From: Bacteroidales bacterium
Lineage (GTDB): Bacteria > Bacteroidota > Bacteroidia > Bacteroidales > WCHB1-69
Reading direction: 5' to 3'
DNA: 42,015 nucleotides
Assembly: GCA_017962275.1 (NCBI GenBank)
Contig: JAGCVQ010000059.1
Coordinates: 1 to 42,015, forward strand
Shown here: positions 23,986 through 32,800 of the stretch, piece after piece
Layout of the letters: each line of letters begins with the position of its first letter
Numbering within the stretch: the first letter of the stretch is position 1
Made by a program: the position numbers and the translations under genes
The notes under the pieces: generated by a model
What the model was told of the DNA's origin: nothing
What the model saw: the letters and a program-made list of their open reading frames with translations, nothing else
Database searches by the model: none

Positions 23986-24933
23986 TCAATTCTGATACAG
24001 CCCCCGTCCCGTTTTCACCAACTTGCCGCTGTCGTGCAAATCCACGATCAGGCGGTCGAGGATGCCGTTGATGAAGACCTTGCTCTTGTCGGAGCTGTAC
24101 CATTTGGCAATCTCGATGTATTCGTTCAGTGTGACCTTGATGGGGACGGAGGGGAACTCCAACAGTTCGCAGAGGGCCATTTGCATGAGCAGCATGTCCA
24201 TGCTGATGACGCGCTCCAACTCCCAGTTCTGCAGCTTCCCTTCGATCATCTCGGTGTATTCCGACGCATGTTCCACCGTCTTGCGGAAAAGCTCGCGGCA
24301 GAACTGCTCGTCCTCGTCGCTCTTGAACAGCGAATCGATCCGGCATTCATCGCCCTTGCTCTCCTTGAAATCCTTCACATTCTGATAGAACATCAGCATC
24401 GCCTCTTCGTAATCATCGATCCAGTGGGTGTTCTTCTCGCCTAAAAACCAATGCAACAGATTGTTAGGCGCGAAGACCTTCTCAATGACGGCGAGCACCA
24501 CTTTCTTGTCCTCCGCATAGTCGCTCTCCCGTGTGGACATATACTCCTGATACTCAGGAAGCTGTTCAATTTCACGAAACAGATTGGCGATCAGGTCGGT
24601 GTCGTCCTCCCACAGGATATGGTGTTTCGGCCAAAGCACCTGGAGAGTTTTGTTGGTCTCCATCTGACGGATCACGCGGTTTTCCACAAACTTCATGTTC
24701 GGGTTCAAATCCTCGTCCGTCGGGTTGTACTTCTCCTTCATGCTCTCCAGCTTCTTCATGCGGTAGAAAGCGATTTCCGGCAGCAGGGCGAACAACCACA
24801 GGAAGAGTTCGTAGCACCCGCGCACCGTCTTCACCAGGTCCGTCTCATACCCGCGCACCGTCGCCTTCGGATTGGCGTTGTACGCGTAGAGCGCCTGCAT
24901 CGTCTTGATTCGCAAATAATGCCTACTAACCAT
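23986..24933 (-). CDS. nusB: Transcription antitermination factor NusB, long Bacteroidota form
   Basis: 315 aa. It begins MVSRHYLRIKTMQALYAY, the NusB RNA-binding start. The C-terminal NusB helices are seen in LQNWELERVISMDMLLMQMALCELLEFPSVPIKVTLNEYIEIAKWYSSDKSKVFINGILDRL. The extra 150 or so central residues are the normal insertion in this phylum compared with the about 140-aa E. coli protein. NusB binds boxA RNA with NusE and suppresses termination in rRNA operons. The gap to the upstream coiled-coil gene is 32 bp with no -7 element, so it is probably in that operon. Confidence 0.93.
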   Translation of the reverse strand: MVSRHYLRIKTMQALYAYNANPKATVRGYETDLVKTVRGCYELFLWLFALLPEIAFYRMKKLESMKEKYNPTDEDLNPNMKFVENRVIRQMETNKTLQVLWPKHHILWEDDTDLIANLFREIEQLPEYQEYMSTRESDYAEDKKVVLAVIEKVFAPNNLLHWFLGEKNTHWIDDYEEAMLMFYQNVKDFKESKGDECRIDSLFKSDEDEQFCRELFRKTVEHASEYTEMIEGKLQNWELERVISMDMLLMQMALCELLEFPSVPIKVTLNEYIEIAKWYSSDKSKVFINGILDRLIVDLHDSGKLVKTGRGLYQN

Positions 24934-24965
24934 GATAATTCGTTGATATTAAAGTTCTTGAAAAA

Positions 24966-25913
24966 CTATCGCAGCGTGAAAGAGGTCTCACCGAGGAACT
25001 GGTCGTCGGTGTAGAGCTGCACGTTGTACTGCCCCTTGATGGCTTTGTCGTCGGACATCAAATCCCAGTTCAGGGTGACGTTCTCCGCCTTGTTCTTGTA
25101 ATTGATCACCGTCTTGCAGGAATACTGCAGACGCTGGCCGTTGTGCACGAACGAATAGGTGTCGCCGGAACCCATCGTGAGGACCTTGCCCGTCTCAGGG
25201 ATGGCGATACGGCAATAGACATTCACCGGACCGGGCTCGATCAGGGAGTTCTCACCCAACATCAGCGTCGTCTTGATGCGTTTCACCTTGTTGGCCTTGT
25301 CGGTCGGTTCCTCGGTGCCCTTATTGCGCACCAGATAGCCGGCACTCTTGATGTTGTAGGCTTTGTAAACGGCCGCGTTGCTGATCTTCTGCGACAGGTC
25401 GTCGTTGGACTTTTGCATGTTCCGGGTCACCTCGCGCTCCTGCTCAAGGTCGGCACGAACCTGTTGGTTCTCTTCCTTCAGCGCCTTGTTCTCTTGATAG
25501 AGCTGATCCATCTCCTTGACGTACTCTTGGGAGATGTTCTGCAGACGCGCCAGCTGTTTCTTGATGCGGTTGTAGTCGGCCTGCGAATTGATCAGCTTCT
25601 CAATCTCGGCGGCACTGGCCATGATGATGCTGTCCTTCTCGCTGAGTTGGTCGGAAAGCTCGCCGTACTGCTCCTTGATGCGGTTATGCTCCGCCAGAAG
25701 CGAATCCAGCTCGCTCTGCAGCTCCATGTTCTGGCTCTCCACCTGCTGGTACACCTTGTTCGTCGTCGGTTTGGCGAAAAAGGCCAGATAAAGCGTGCTG
25801 CACAGGAACAATCCCGCTAAAGCACCCAAAATAATCACCCATTTCTTCAAGGGATTCTCCTGATTGGCATTCTGATTCTGCCCTGCATAATTCATCGAAC
25901 TCGTGGTTTCCAT
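24966..25913 (-). CDS. Membrane-anchored coiled-coil protein of unknown function
   Basis: 315 aa. A short polar N-terminus precedes one transmembrane helix at about 25-47 (WVIILGALAGLFLCSTLYLAF). A long coiled coil covers about 52-180, with leucine/glutamate heptads (VESQNMELQSELDSLLAEHNRIKEQ and similar). A C-terminal beta-rich domain spans about 185-315 and includes VYCRIAIPETGKVLTMGSGDTY and ends FLGETSFTLR. No enzymatic motif is visible. Similar Bacteroidota proteins are sometimes labelled chromosome-segregation or ParA-like, which the sequence does not justify. It heads the nusB-to-coaE gene string. No TAnnTTTG element was found in the 68 bp to the next gene. A periplasmic tether or envelope scaffold is an inference from topology only. 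Confidence 0.82.
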   Translation of the reverse strand: METTSSMNYAGQNQNANQENPLKKWVIILGALAGLFLCSTLYLAFFAKPTTNKVYQQVESQNMELQSELDSLLAEHNRIKEQYGELSDQLSEKDSIIMASAAEIEKLINSQADYNRIKKQLARLQNISQEYVKEMDQLYQENKALKEENQQVRADLEQEREVTRNMQKSNDDLSQKISNAAVYKAYNIKSAGYLVRNKGTEEPTDKANKVKRIKTTLMLGENSLIEPGPVNVYCRIAIPETGKVLTMGSGDTYSFVHNGQRLQYSCKTVINYKNKAENVTLNWDLMSDDKAIKGQYNVQLYTDDQFLGETSFTLR

Positions 25914-25981
25914 ATTGATTTGTTTTAATTTTTCTTGAACGGGATTAACGTTAAGTGCGTGAAAAAATTATATATCCGACA

Positions 25982-27628
25982 TTATTTTAAAAACATCAGT
26001 TCCCGCAACTCCTTCGGGAGATAGAACGTGTTGTTCTTATCGACATAAACGACCACGGAATTCAGGTCCACGCGCTTGTTGTTCATGGTGACGTAGTTGG
26101 CGTAACTGTCCGCAATCAGCACGTTCCGCTTGTTTTTGACGACCAGACGGCGGTTGTACTTGTCCACACTGTCAATCCGGATGTCGAAACCTTCAAAAAC
26201 CTGATGATGGTCGGCGTAAATCTCCTCCGTCAGGGGTTCCAACGCACCGGTAAGGTTCATCTGGCGACAAAGATATTTGTTGACCTCAATATTGGTAGGA
26301 ACACCCACAAGTCTGTCATTCTGAGGATGATAGACGGCCAAGAAGACATTCTCGCCCGTGTGTCCGAAGGTGGTGTAACCGAAGTAGGTACGGTTGTAGA
26401 GAATCTGGCTGAGCATCTTGCACACCGAGAGGTTGTTCTTGCGCTGCTCGTAGGGAATCGGGGAGTTGCTGTAGTCGCTGCCGGTGGTCAGATAGGTGAT
26501 TTCAGCCGGTTGCGGGGTGAACCCGAAGTAGGTCTCGAAAAGCTGCGGCCATTCCGTGGTGTCGGCCTTTTTCAGTTTCTCGCCCATCGACCAATTCGAG
26601 AGTTTGTAGTTGTCGATGGGGCTCATCAGCTGCTGCAGCGACAGCTTGTCGTAGCCGTCACGGCTGGCTTTGGGGTTGCCGAGGGTCACCGCGCCGGTAC
26701 CGTGATCGGGCACGATGAGAACCACGGTTTGACCGTCCTTCTCGGCGAAACGGAGCGCCTCGCCACAGGCCTTGTCAAATTCGAGGAACTCGATGATGGC
26801 GTTCTTGGCGTCATTGTCGTGCGCGGCCCAATCGACCTTGCTGCCCTCCACCATCAGGAAGAAGCCGTTCTCGTTCTTCGACAACAGGTCAATCGCCTTG
26901 CGGGTCATCTCCGCCAAAGAGGGGGTCTGCTGTTTGTCGGCCTCCAACCAATACGGCATGGAAGTTTCCGCAAACAAAGCCCAGACCGGAGCTTTGGTAC
27001 AATTCCGGAACCCTTGGATATCATCGAGATAGACATTGTAGCCAGCGCTCTTCAAATCGTTCTGATAGGTCTCGTTGAGATACTTGACACCGCCGCCCAT
27101 CACGACATCGATATGGTTGTGCACCATCTGCGGGGCAATCACGCTGTATCTGCCGCGCTTGTAGGAATGGGCAGAGCAGTCAGCGGGAGTGGCGTGCGGG
27201 AACTCGCAAGTGAAGACCAGACCGGTCGATTTGTGTTGCTGGATCTTGGCAGCCTCCAAAATCGTGGCCAACGGCTGGTAGGCGCGGGCGGCGTCAACCG
27301 GCACCAAGTCATGGTCGGTGGCGACGGGATACGTGGAGACAAAGCCCGTCTGCGAAGGCATACCCGACACGTAACAGGAGGTCGTGGGAGCAGAATCCCC
27401 AATCGGCGCATCCGAAGAATGAGTGCGCACCAGACCGCAGATGTACGGGTCGATATTCAATGTGGTTTGGGTGGAATCCAGATAGGTCTGGTACCAGCGG
27501 GCGGCCGAGAGAAGGCTCGTGGAGGTGCCGTCCGGAATCATCAATATCACGTTTTTGATGGGCTTGGGCTGCGCCATCGTGAATAACACCGTGATAATCA
27601 ATAAGGTAGAAAGAACGAAACGTCTCAT
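25982..27628 (-). CDS. Alkaline phosphatase (PhoA family)
   Basis: 548 aa with signal peptide MRRFVLSTLLIITVLFTMA before QPKPIKN. Catalytic landmarks: ILMIPDGTS (metal ligand Asp33), GDSAPTTSCYVSG (Asp78 and nucleophile Ser79), MVEGSKVDWAAHDND (metal ligands), VPDHGTGAV and FGHTGENV, the last being the conserved HTGE/DV of PhoA. It would hydrolyse phosphate monoesters in the periplasm with Zn2+/Mg2+. The C-terminal about 110 residues after HTGENV form an additional domain containing a strand-rich segment (FDIRIDSVDKYNRRLVVKNK). It is monocistronic, with its own -7 element at 27652. No Pho-box-like repeats were noticed. Its stop is followed by AT-rich sequence before the coiled-coil gene. Confidence 0.92.
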   Translation of the reverse strand: MRRFVLSTLLIITVLFTMAQPKPIKNVILMIPDGTSTSLLSAARWYQTYLDSTQTTLNIDPYICGLVRTHSSDAPIGDSAPTTSCYVSGMPSQTGFVSTYPVATDHDLVPVDAARAYQPLATILEAAKIQQHKSTGLVFTCEFPHATPADCSAHSYKRGRYSVIAPQMVHNHIDVVMGGGVKYLNETYQNDLKSAGYNVYLDDIQGFRNCTKAPVWALFAETSMPYWLEADKQQTPSLAEMTRKAIDLLSKNENGFFLMVEGSKVDWAAHDNDAKNAIIEFLEFDKACGEALRFAEKDGQTVVLIVPDHGTGAVTLGNPKASRDGYDKLSLQQLMSPIDNYKLSNWSMGEKLKKADTTEWPQLFETYFGFTPQPAEITYLTTGSDYSNSPIPYEQRKNNLSVCKMLSQILYNRTYFGYTTFGHTGENVFLAVYHPQNDRLVGVPTNIEVNKYLCRQMNLTGALEPLTEEIYADHHQVFEGFDIRIDSVDKYNRRLVVKNKRNVLIADSYANYVTMNNKRVDLNSVVVYVDKNNTFYLPKELRELMFLK

Positions 27629-27651
27629 TTTTTTACTCGTTTTAAAACGGG

Positions 27652-27659
27652 CAAAGATA
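27652..27659 (-). promoter_or_regulatory. -7 element TATCTTTG for the alkaline phosphatase gene
   Basis: The minus strand reads TATCTTTG followed by CCCG, 23 bp upstream of the ATG at 27628. It sits at the edge of a heptad array. Confidence 0.65.
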
Positions 27660-27665
27660 CATTTT

Positions 27666-27700
27666 TTTTGCTTTTGGCTGTTGGCTTTTTGCTATTGGCC
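27666..27700. repeat. Heptad array, TTTTGCT/GTTGGCT type, five units
   Basis: TTTTGCT, TTTGGCT, GTTGGCT, TTTTGCT, ATTGGCC on the plus strand fill most of the gap between the ispF stop and the phosphatase promoter. In the direction of ispF they begin 16 nt after the stop. Confidence 0.8.
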
Positions 27701-27716
27701 TACGGTTTTTCCAACA

Positions 27717-28196
27717 CTATTTCCGTAAGGTCACGGCGGCGACGGCGGCGATGCCTTCGCCCGCGCCGGTGAAGCCCATCTTCTCGTTGGTCTTGGCCTT
27801 CACGGCGATGTTCTCTGTCGGGGTTTCCAACAGCTGCGACAACTTCGCGATGATGTCGTCAATGTGCGGTTTCATCTTCGGCCGTTCCAACACGAGCGTG
27901 CAGTCGAGGTTGTTGACCTGCCACCCTTTTCCGTGGACCAGCTCCACCACCTTGGCGAGCAGGAGCGTACTGTCCGCGTTTTTGTAAGCGGCATCCGTGT
28001 CGGGAAACCACGTGCCGATGTCCTTGAGACCGGCGGCACCAAGCAGCGCGTCGCACACGGCGTGAATCAGCACATCGCCGTCGGAATGCGCTGCCAATCC
28101 CAGCTCGTATGGGATGACAATGCCCCCGATGACCAGCGGCCTGCCGGGGGCAAATCTATGGGAATCATACCCGAATCCAACTCGGAAATCCATCAT
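27717..28196 (-). CDS. ispF: 2-C-methyl-D-erythritol 2,4-cyclodiphosphate synthase
   Basis: 159 aa, full length. The N-terminus has FRVGFGYDSHRF with the metal-binding Asp11 and His13. GLAAHSDGDVLIHAVCDALLGA, DIGTWFPDTDAAYKNADS and the C-terminal KAKTNEKMGFTGAGEGIAAVAAVTL are all IspF signatures. It cyclises CDP-methylerythritol 2-phosphate in the MEP isoprenoid pathway, as a cytosolic trimer. The neighbourhood ispF-porV-porU is conserved with Porphyromonas. Two consecutive ATGs make the start ambiguous by one codon. The 92 bp to porV contain a heptad array, a palindrome and an inverted array, with no visible promoter. Confidence 0.97.
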   Translation of the reverse strand: MMDFRVGFGYDSHRFAPGRPLVIGGIVIPYELGLAAHSDGDVLIHAVCDALLGAAGLKDIGTWFPDTDAAYKNADSTLLLAKVVELVHGKGWQVNNLDCTLVLERPKMKPHIDDIIAKLSQLLETPTENIAVKAKTNEKMGFTGAGEGIAAVAAVTLRK

Positions 28197-28199
28197 TTA

Positions 28200-28223
28200 G
28201 GTTTAGGGTTTATAGTTTATGGG
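28200..28223. repeat. Dispersed repeat of TTTAGGG-type heptads, identical to 5619-5642
   Basis: The 24 nt (GGTTTAGGG, TTTATAG, TTTATGGG in order) match the left arm of the inverted repeat at 5619 base for base. On the minus strand it lies directly upstream of the ispF start, as the inverted partner of the array after porV. Confidence 0.92.
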
Positions 28224-28233
28224 AGGTGGGTAT

Positions 28234-28261
28234 GTAGAGACGCAAAATTTTGCGTCTCTAC
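28234..28261. repeat. 28-bp palindrome (family copy 3), perfect
   Basis: Arms GTAGAGACGCAAAA and TTTTGCGTCTCTAC are perfect 14-bp complements with no loop base left over. It lies between porV and ispF, flanked on both sides by heptad arrays. Confidence 0.95.
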
Positions 28262-28263
28262 TA

Positions 28264-28291
28264 TTGCCTATTACCTTTTGCCAATTGCCTA
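28264..28291 (-). repeat. Stop-anchored heptad array, four units, after porV
   Basis: On the minus strand the TAG stop of porV opens TAGGCAA, TTGGCAA, AAGGTAA, TAGGCAA. TAG and the 28-bp palindrome follow directly. Confidence 0.9.
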
Positions 28292-29566
28292 TTTCAACCG
28301 ACCTTGTTGCTTGATTTCGTTCTTGTTGGCGGAGACGAAGTCGAAGTTGAGGGTGAAGCGCAGGGTGTTGGCCAGCGGGTGGTACTGCTTGGTGGCGATC
28401 AAATAGGAGACATCGATACCGAAGATGCTGTACTTGATGCCGGCACCGACGGAGAGGAACTGGCGGTTACCCTTGTACTGGCTCTCGTGGAAGTAACCGA
28501 GGCGCACGAAGAAGAGGTTGCGGTAGCTGTACTCAGCGCCCAACGCCCACATGATCTCGCGCATCTCCTCCTTGAAACCGCCCGGAGCATCATAGAACGA
28601 CTGGATCATGCCCTGCGGGACAGAGACTTCAGGATCCATACCCGCTGCAATGACCGGATTGCCAGCCGCATCGTAAATGATTTGTCCCGTGGCACTGTCG
28701 TGTGCATATACCGGAGGAGTGGGAACCAACAGTTTGTTGATTTCACCGTTGATAGCCAGTTTGTTATAGCCGTCGAAATCCATCTCATAGCCGATACCCA
28801 ACTTCAGGTTGGTGGGCAGGAAGTCGCGGCGCAACGTTCCGGCGGAATAGGACATCTTGTTGCCCATATTCGAGATGCAGAGACCGGCACGCAAGGTGCT
28901 GTTCTCCAATCCCTTTGCGGAGAAATCCTGCTGATAGAAAAGGGAGATGTCGGCAGCACCGGCCAGACCCGCTTTCGTCTCCTCGCCGTCCACAAACTGA
29001 CCAGCCGTCAGGTTGGAGTAGATGAAACGCGGGGTGATGGCGATGGAGAGCTGATCGATCAGCTTACGGGAGTAGGTGAAGTCGATGGCGAACTCATTGG
29101 GGTTCTGGGTGCTGATGGGGTTACCGTTCTCGTCCATGAACTCGATGTCGCCCAAAGAGAAATAACGCAACGACATACCGATGGCGTCCATATCGGTGAT
29201 TCTCCAGTAACCGGCGAGATAAGCCAGGTTGATGTCGTTCACCAACTGACGCAACCACGGACTGTAGGAGACGCTGAAACCGAACTGGTTCTCGCTGAAG
29301 ACGTACTTGGCAGGGTTGTAGCTCTGGGAATTGGCGTCGGCAGAAGTGGCGCAACCGATATCACCCATAGCTCCGGCACGGGAGTCAGGAGCGATGGAAA
29401 GGAACGGCACCGCCGTGGTAATCGAGTTCAAATAGTCTTGACCAATAAGGTTATGATCACCGTTAGAGTTTCCTCCTTTACCGCTTTGCGCATAGCCTTG
29501 TACAAAAGTGAGAAGGATAATACAGGTTAAGACAGTCGCTGCTTTTTTCATAACTTGCTTATTCAT
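28289..29566 (-). CDS. porV: T9SS outer-membrane protein PorV (LptO)
   Basis: 425 aa. The signal peptide ends near residue 27 (VQGYA before QSGK), counted from the ATG at 29566; a second ATG at 29551 (MKKAATVL) is also possible. The mature N-terminus AVPFLSIAPDSRAGAMGDIG and the following ATSADANSQSYNPAKY are the PorV/FadL-like hatch signature, and the barrel ends with strands such as FVRLGYFHESQYKGNRQFLSVGAGIKY. PorV binds the C-terminal domains of T9SS cargo after passage through SprA and shuttles them to the PorU attachment complex. It lies directly downstream of porU, as in other Bacteroidota. The 250-bp gap to porU has no recognisable -7 element. Confidence 0.93.
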   Translation of the reverse strand: MNKQVMKKAATVLTCIILLTFVQGYAQSGKGGNSNGDHNLIGQDYLNSITTAVPFLSIAPDSRAGAMGDIGCATSADANSQSYNPAKYVFSENQFGFSVSYSPWLRQLVNDINLAYLAGYWRITDMDAIGMSLRYFSLGDIEFMDENGNPISTQNPNEFAIDFTYSRKLIDQLSIAITPRFIYSNLTAGQFVDGEETKAGLAGAADISLFYQQDFSAKGLENSTLRAGLCISNMGNKMSYSAGTLRRDFLPTNLKLGIGYEMDFDGYNKLAINGEINKLLVPTPPVYAHDSATGQIIYDAAGNPVIAAGMDPEVSVPQGMIQSFYDAPGGFKEEMREIMWALGAEYSYRNLFFVRLGYFHESQYKGNRQFLSVGAGIKYSIFGIDVSYLIATKQYHPLANTLRFTLNFDFVSANKNEIKQQGRLK

Positions 29567-29764
29567 TGATAGTTTCTCGTTGTTTTTTATTATTACTACT
29601 TTATTTATTTCAAAAAAAATCTACCCGTTAACGGCGATTTCCCGCTTTTATTATATATCGTCAAAAAAAAAAATTTTCTTCTTTTCATCTTCGACAACAA
29701 CATACTGGGATACAGTATTTTATAGGTTAGAGGGTTAATGACACAGTATCGGTTGACCGGACCC

Positions 29765-29815
29765 ACACAGGACCTACACAGGACTTACACAGGACTTACA
29801 CAGGACTTACACAGG
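29765..29815. repeat. 11-bp tandem repeat, five copies, between porV and porU
   Basis: ACACAGGAC recurs with a strict 11-bp period starting at 29765, 29776, 29787, 29798 and 29809 (the last truncated to ACACAGG). It abuts the palindrome at 29817. The rest of the 29567-29764 gap is AT-rich, with a run of A residues near 29670, and shows nothing else I can identify. Confidence 0.93.
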
Positions 29816-29816
29816 T

Positions 29817-29844
29817 GTAGAGACGCAAAATTTTGTGTCTCTAC
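29817..29844. repeat. 28-bp palindrome (family copy 4) containing the porU stop codon
   Basis: Arms GTAGAGACGCAAAA and TTTTGTGTCTCTAC pair with one mismatch. The porU stop TAG (29841-29843, minus strand) is bases 2-4 of the element, the same relation as thpR has to copy 2. Confidence 0.93.
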
Positions 29845-32800
29845 AGAATGACGAGTTTCTCCACCGCCTCGGCCGTCTGACCGTCCTGGGTCTTCACGCG
29901 GACACGGTAGAGGTAGGTGCCCTTCGCCAGCTTGTCGCCATAGTCGTCCAAGCCGTCCCAGGAGATGGCGCGGCAACGATTGCCCTCCATGTACTGGCTG
30001 TCATACAGCGTTTTAACCAACTTGCCAGAGATCGTGTAGATGTTTACCTGAATGTCGAAGGTGCCGCCGGGCTGGTTGTGCTCGAAGTAGAATTCGGTGT
30101 GCGTGGTGAACGGGTTCGGGTAGTTCAGCACATGCCGCAACTCGAACTTGTCCTCGCTCACCACCCGGAACGTCAGCTCCCGCTCCGCACTGTTGTTGTT
30201 GACATCCCACGCCCGCACGGAAATCGTGTGGTCGCCGGGAGCCAGATTCTGCAGCTGATACCGCACCGTACCGCAGTTGAAACTGTCCTTGTCGGTCTGG
30301 TAGTAGTCGTTCAGAACAATCTTGCTGCCCGAATTGCGATCCAGCACGCCGGTCATGTCGTGACCGATACCGTTGCCCGTGGTGTTGATGCCGAAATTGT
30401 CGGAAATCTTGGCAATCAGCGTGGGACTGGTGCCCGTGATGCCGCCGTTGACGAAGTTCTCGTCGTTCATGTAGAGTTCTATGACGGGGTCTTCGTCGTC
30501 CTGAATCCCGTTCGTGTCCATGCCACCGATGATGAAGTCCGTAAATGCGCCCGCCGCATCCTCATGTTCGGAACGGGCATAATAGCTGATTTTGCCGTTC
30601 CCGAAAGTGTAGTCGATGTCCTTGGGGACGTAGAACGTGAAGCGGAAACGACCGTCCTTCACCGTCACGTTGCCCTTGAAGAGCAGACTTTTCTGCACCT
30701 CGAACTCAAAAGGGTAATAATTTGCGGCAGGGTCGTTCACCAAGGTGGTGGCAATCACCTTTTTGTCGTACACCGATGGAAAAACGGTGCCGTTGAAGCC
30801 GGTCAGCGTCTGCAAGTCGTCGTCCGTGACCCGCCCGCAGACCGTCACTTTCGAAAGGGCGCGGATAGTATCGACATCGGTGCCCACGGCCTCGGAATTG
30901 ATGGAATCCGTTACAATATTATACTTGGGTACCGCCAACTTGATGGAGGGATCCCCGAAGGTGACGAACATACAGAGATCGTTGCCCCTGCCACCGGAAA
31001 CCGGACCGTACTGGTTCTTGGCTCTCCGTTGCAAGTCGCTTATTGACGGATAGTTACCTTCGTCATCTTTTTCAAACATCCGGTTGAAGAAAATCCGGCC
31101 GAACTGGTTGTTGGGCAGCGACCAAGCCTCTCGCGCAGCGGCAATCACCGCGACGGCACCCCCGTCGTTGTTGAAGAAGATGAGATCCGCCGGCGAGGAG
31201 ATCATCCGGTCGTAATAGGCGAACGTACACGACAGCGAAATCATGGCCGTGAGGTTGTACTTGTTGTTCCATTTGCTGATGTCGGAATTTTCCAGCACAC
31301 GCTCCGCCGCCCAGCCGTCCTTGCCGCTGTGCCCGATGTAGGTGAAAAACAACGCGCCGCGGTTCATCCGGTTGTTGATGTCGGTCACCGCGTCCGGATA
31401 ACGCTGCCCGCCGGCATTGGAAACCTGCTGGTAAGCGTCAAGGTAAATCTTGTCGAAGTTGATGTTCGGATTGTCAGTCTCTACATATTTGGAGAAGAGG
31501 TCGGCATTATAGACAAAGTCGTTGCCCTCCTCATCGTCCGCCACGAACGCCATCATGTTGCGCCAGTCACCGAAATTGGAGACCTGCGTGGAGTTCTCCC
31601 CCACCAAATTCCGCTTCTCCGTGTAACGGATACTCTTGTCAACCGCCACCGCCGCCTGCGAAGCGGTTGTACACGGGAAACGACCGATGGCCAGGTCATA
31701 AAGCCCGTTGCCGTTATACCCCTCGCCGTCATCCAACAATCCCAACGCATCGTCGCCGGTGTACTGGAACTTGATGTCCGAAATGTAATTGTATTGCGGC
31801 GCGGAATTATCCGTATATTCGATGTTGTACTCGAAATTGGGCACATAGAGGGCGGTTCCCTGGGCGCGGCCGCGGAAGTCGTAGCTGGGACGGCCGAACA
31901 GCAGCAAATACTTGGGATACTGCTTGTTGGTGCGGTCGTAAATCATCTTCATGTAGTCGCGGATGGCGATGGGATCCTGCGAGCCGCTCGAAAACTCGTT
32001 ATAGACCTGCTGCGGCGTCACCACCTTTACGCTAAGTCCGTCATTCTCAGCACGGAACTGCGCCAGCCGGTTGGCCTGCGACAAGAAATCGGGATGCGCC
32101 ACGATCACCATATCGACATTGCCCGTGGCGTGCAGATTCTGGTTGGCAACGGCTGTCAACGGCCTGACTGTAAAGTAGTTGGAACCGTCAAAAACGACAA
32201 ACTCCCGCAGGTCGGAGGTGGCCGTCTTGAAGTGGGTTCCCTGGTTGTCGGCACTCAGCGCGATGCGCACAGTCTGCCCCGGGTCGGTGACATCCCAAAC
32301 CGAGGCGGAAGTCTGCACCCCCTGCAGGTTGAACCGCGTGACATTGCCATCCCCCACGGTGGAAGGATTGCGGAAGGCGGTCTGGCCGTTGCGGATCGTC
32401 AGCGCACAGGGCACCTCAACCTCAATCCAATCCAGATAGCCGACAGCGGAAGTGTTTGGCTTGTTGTACGTTATGGTCACATTCAAACTGGAAGAAGAGG
32501 TGTTGAAGGTGAAATCGCCGGTCGAGAGACAGACGAGCTGGGAACCGGTCGCCGCCTTCAAATTGAAACTGCCGACCTGGCTCTGGTTGACGGAAACCTG
32601 GAAGTTGGAGAGCGTGGAGGCCGTAGCCGCACCGCGCACGGAAATCCGGCCGGCACCCGAAGGATAACCCGGAGTCTGGAACGAGTAGCTGTGCGTCTGC
32701 GTGATGTCGTAACGGTCGCCCAACCAGGTCTTTCCCGATTCGCAAAGGTTCGTCACGTCCTCCTCGTAAAAGTCGAAGAACGTGAAATCCTGAACCGTCA

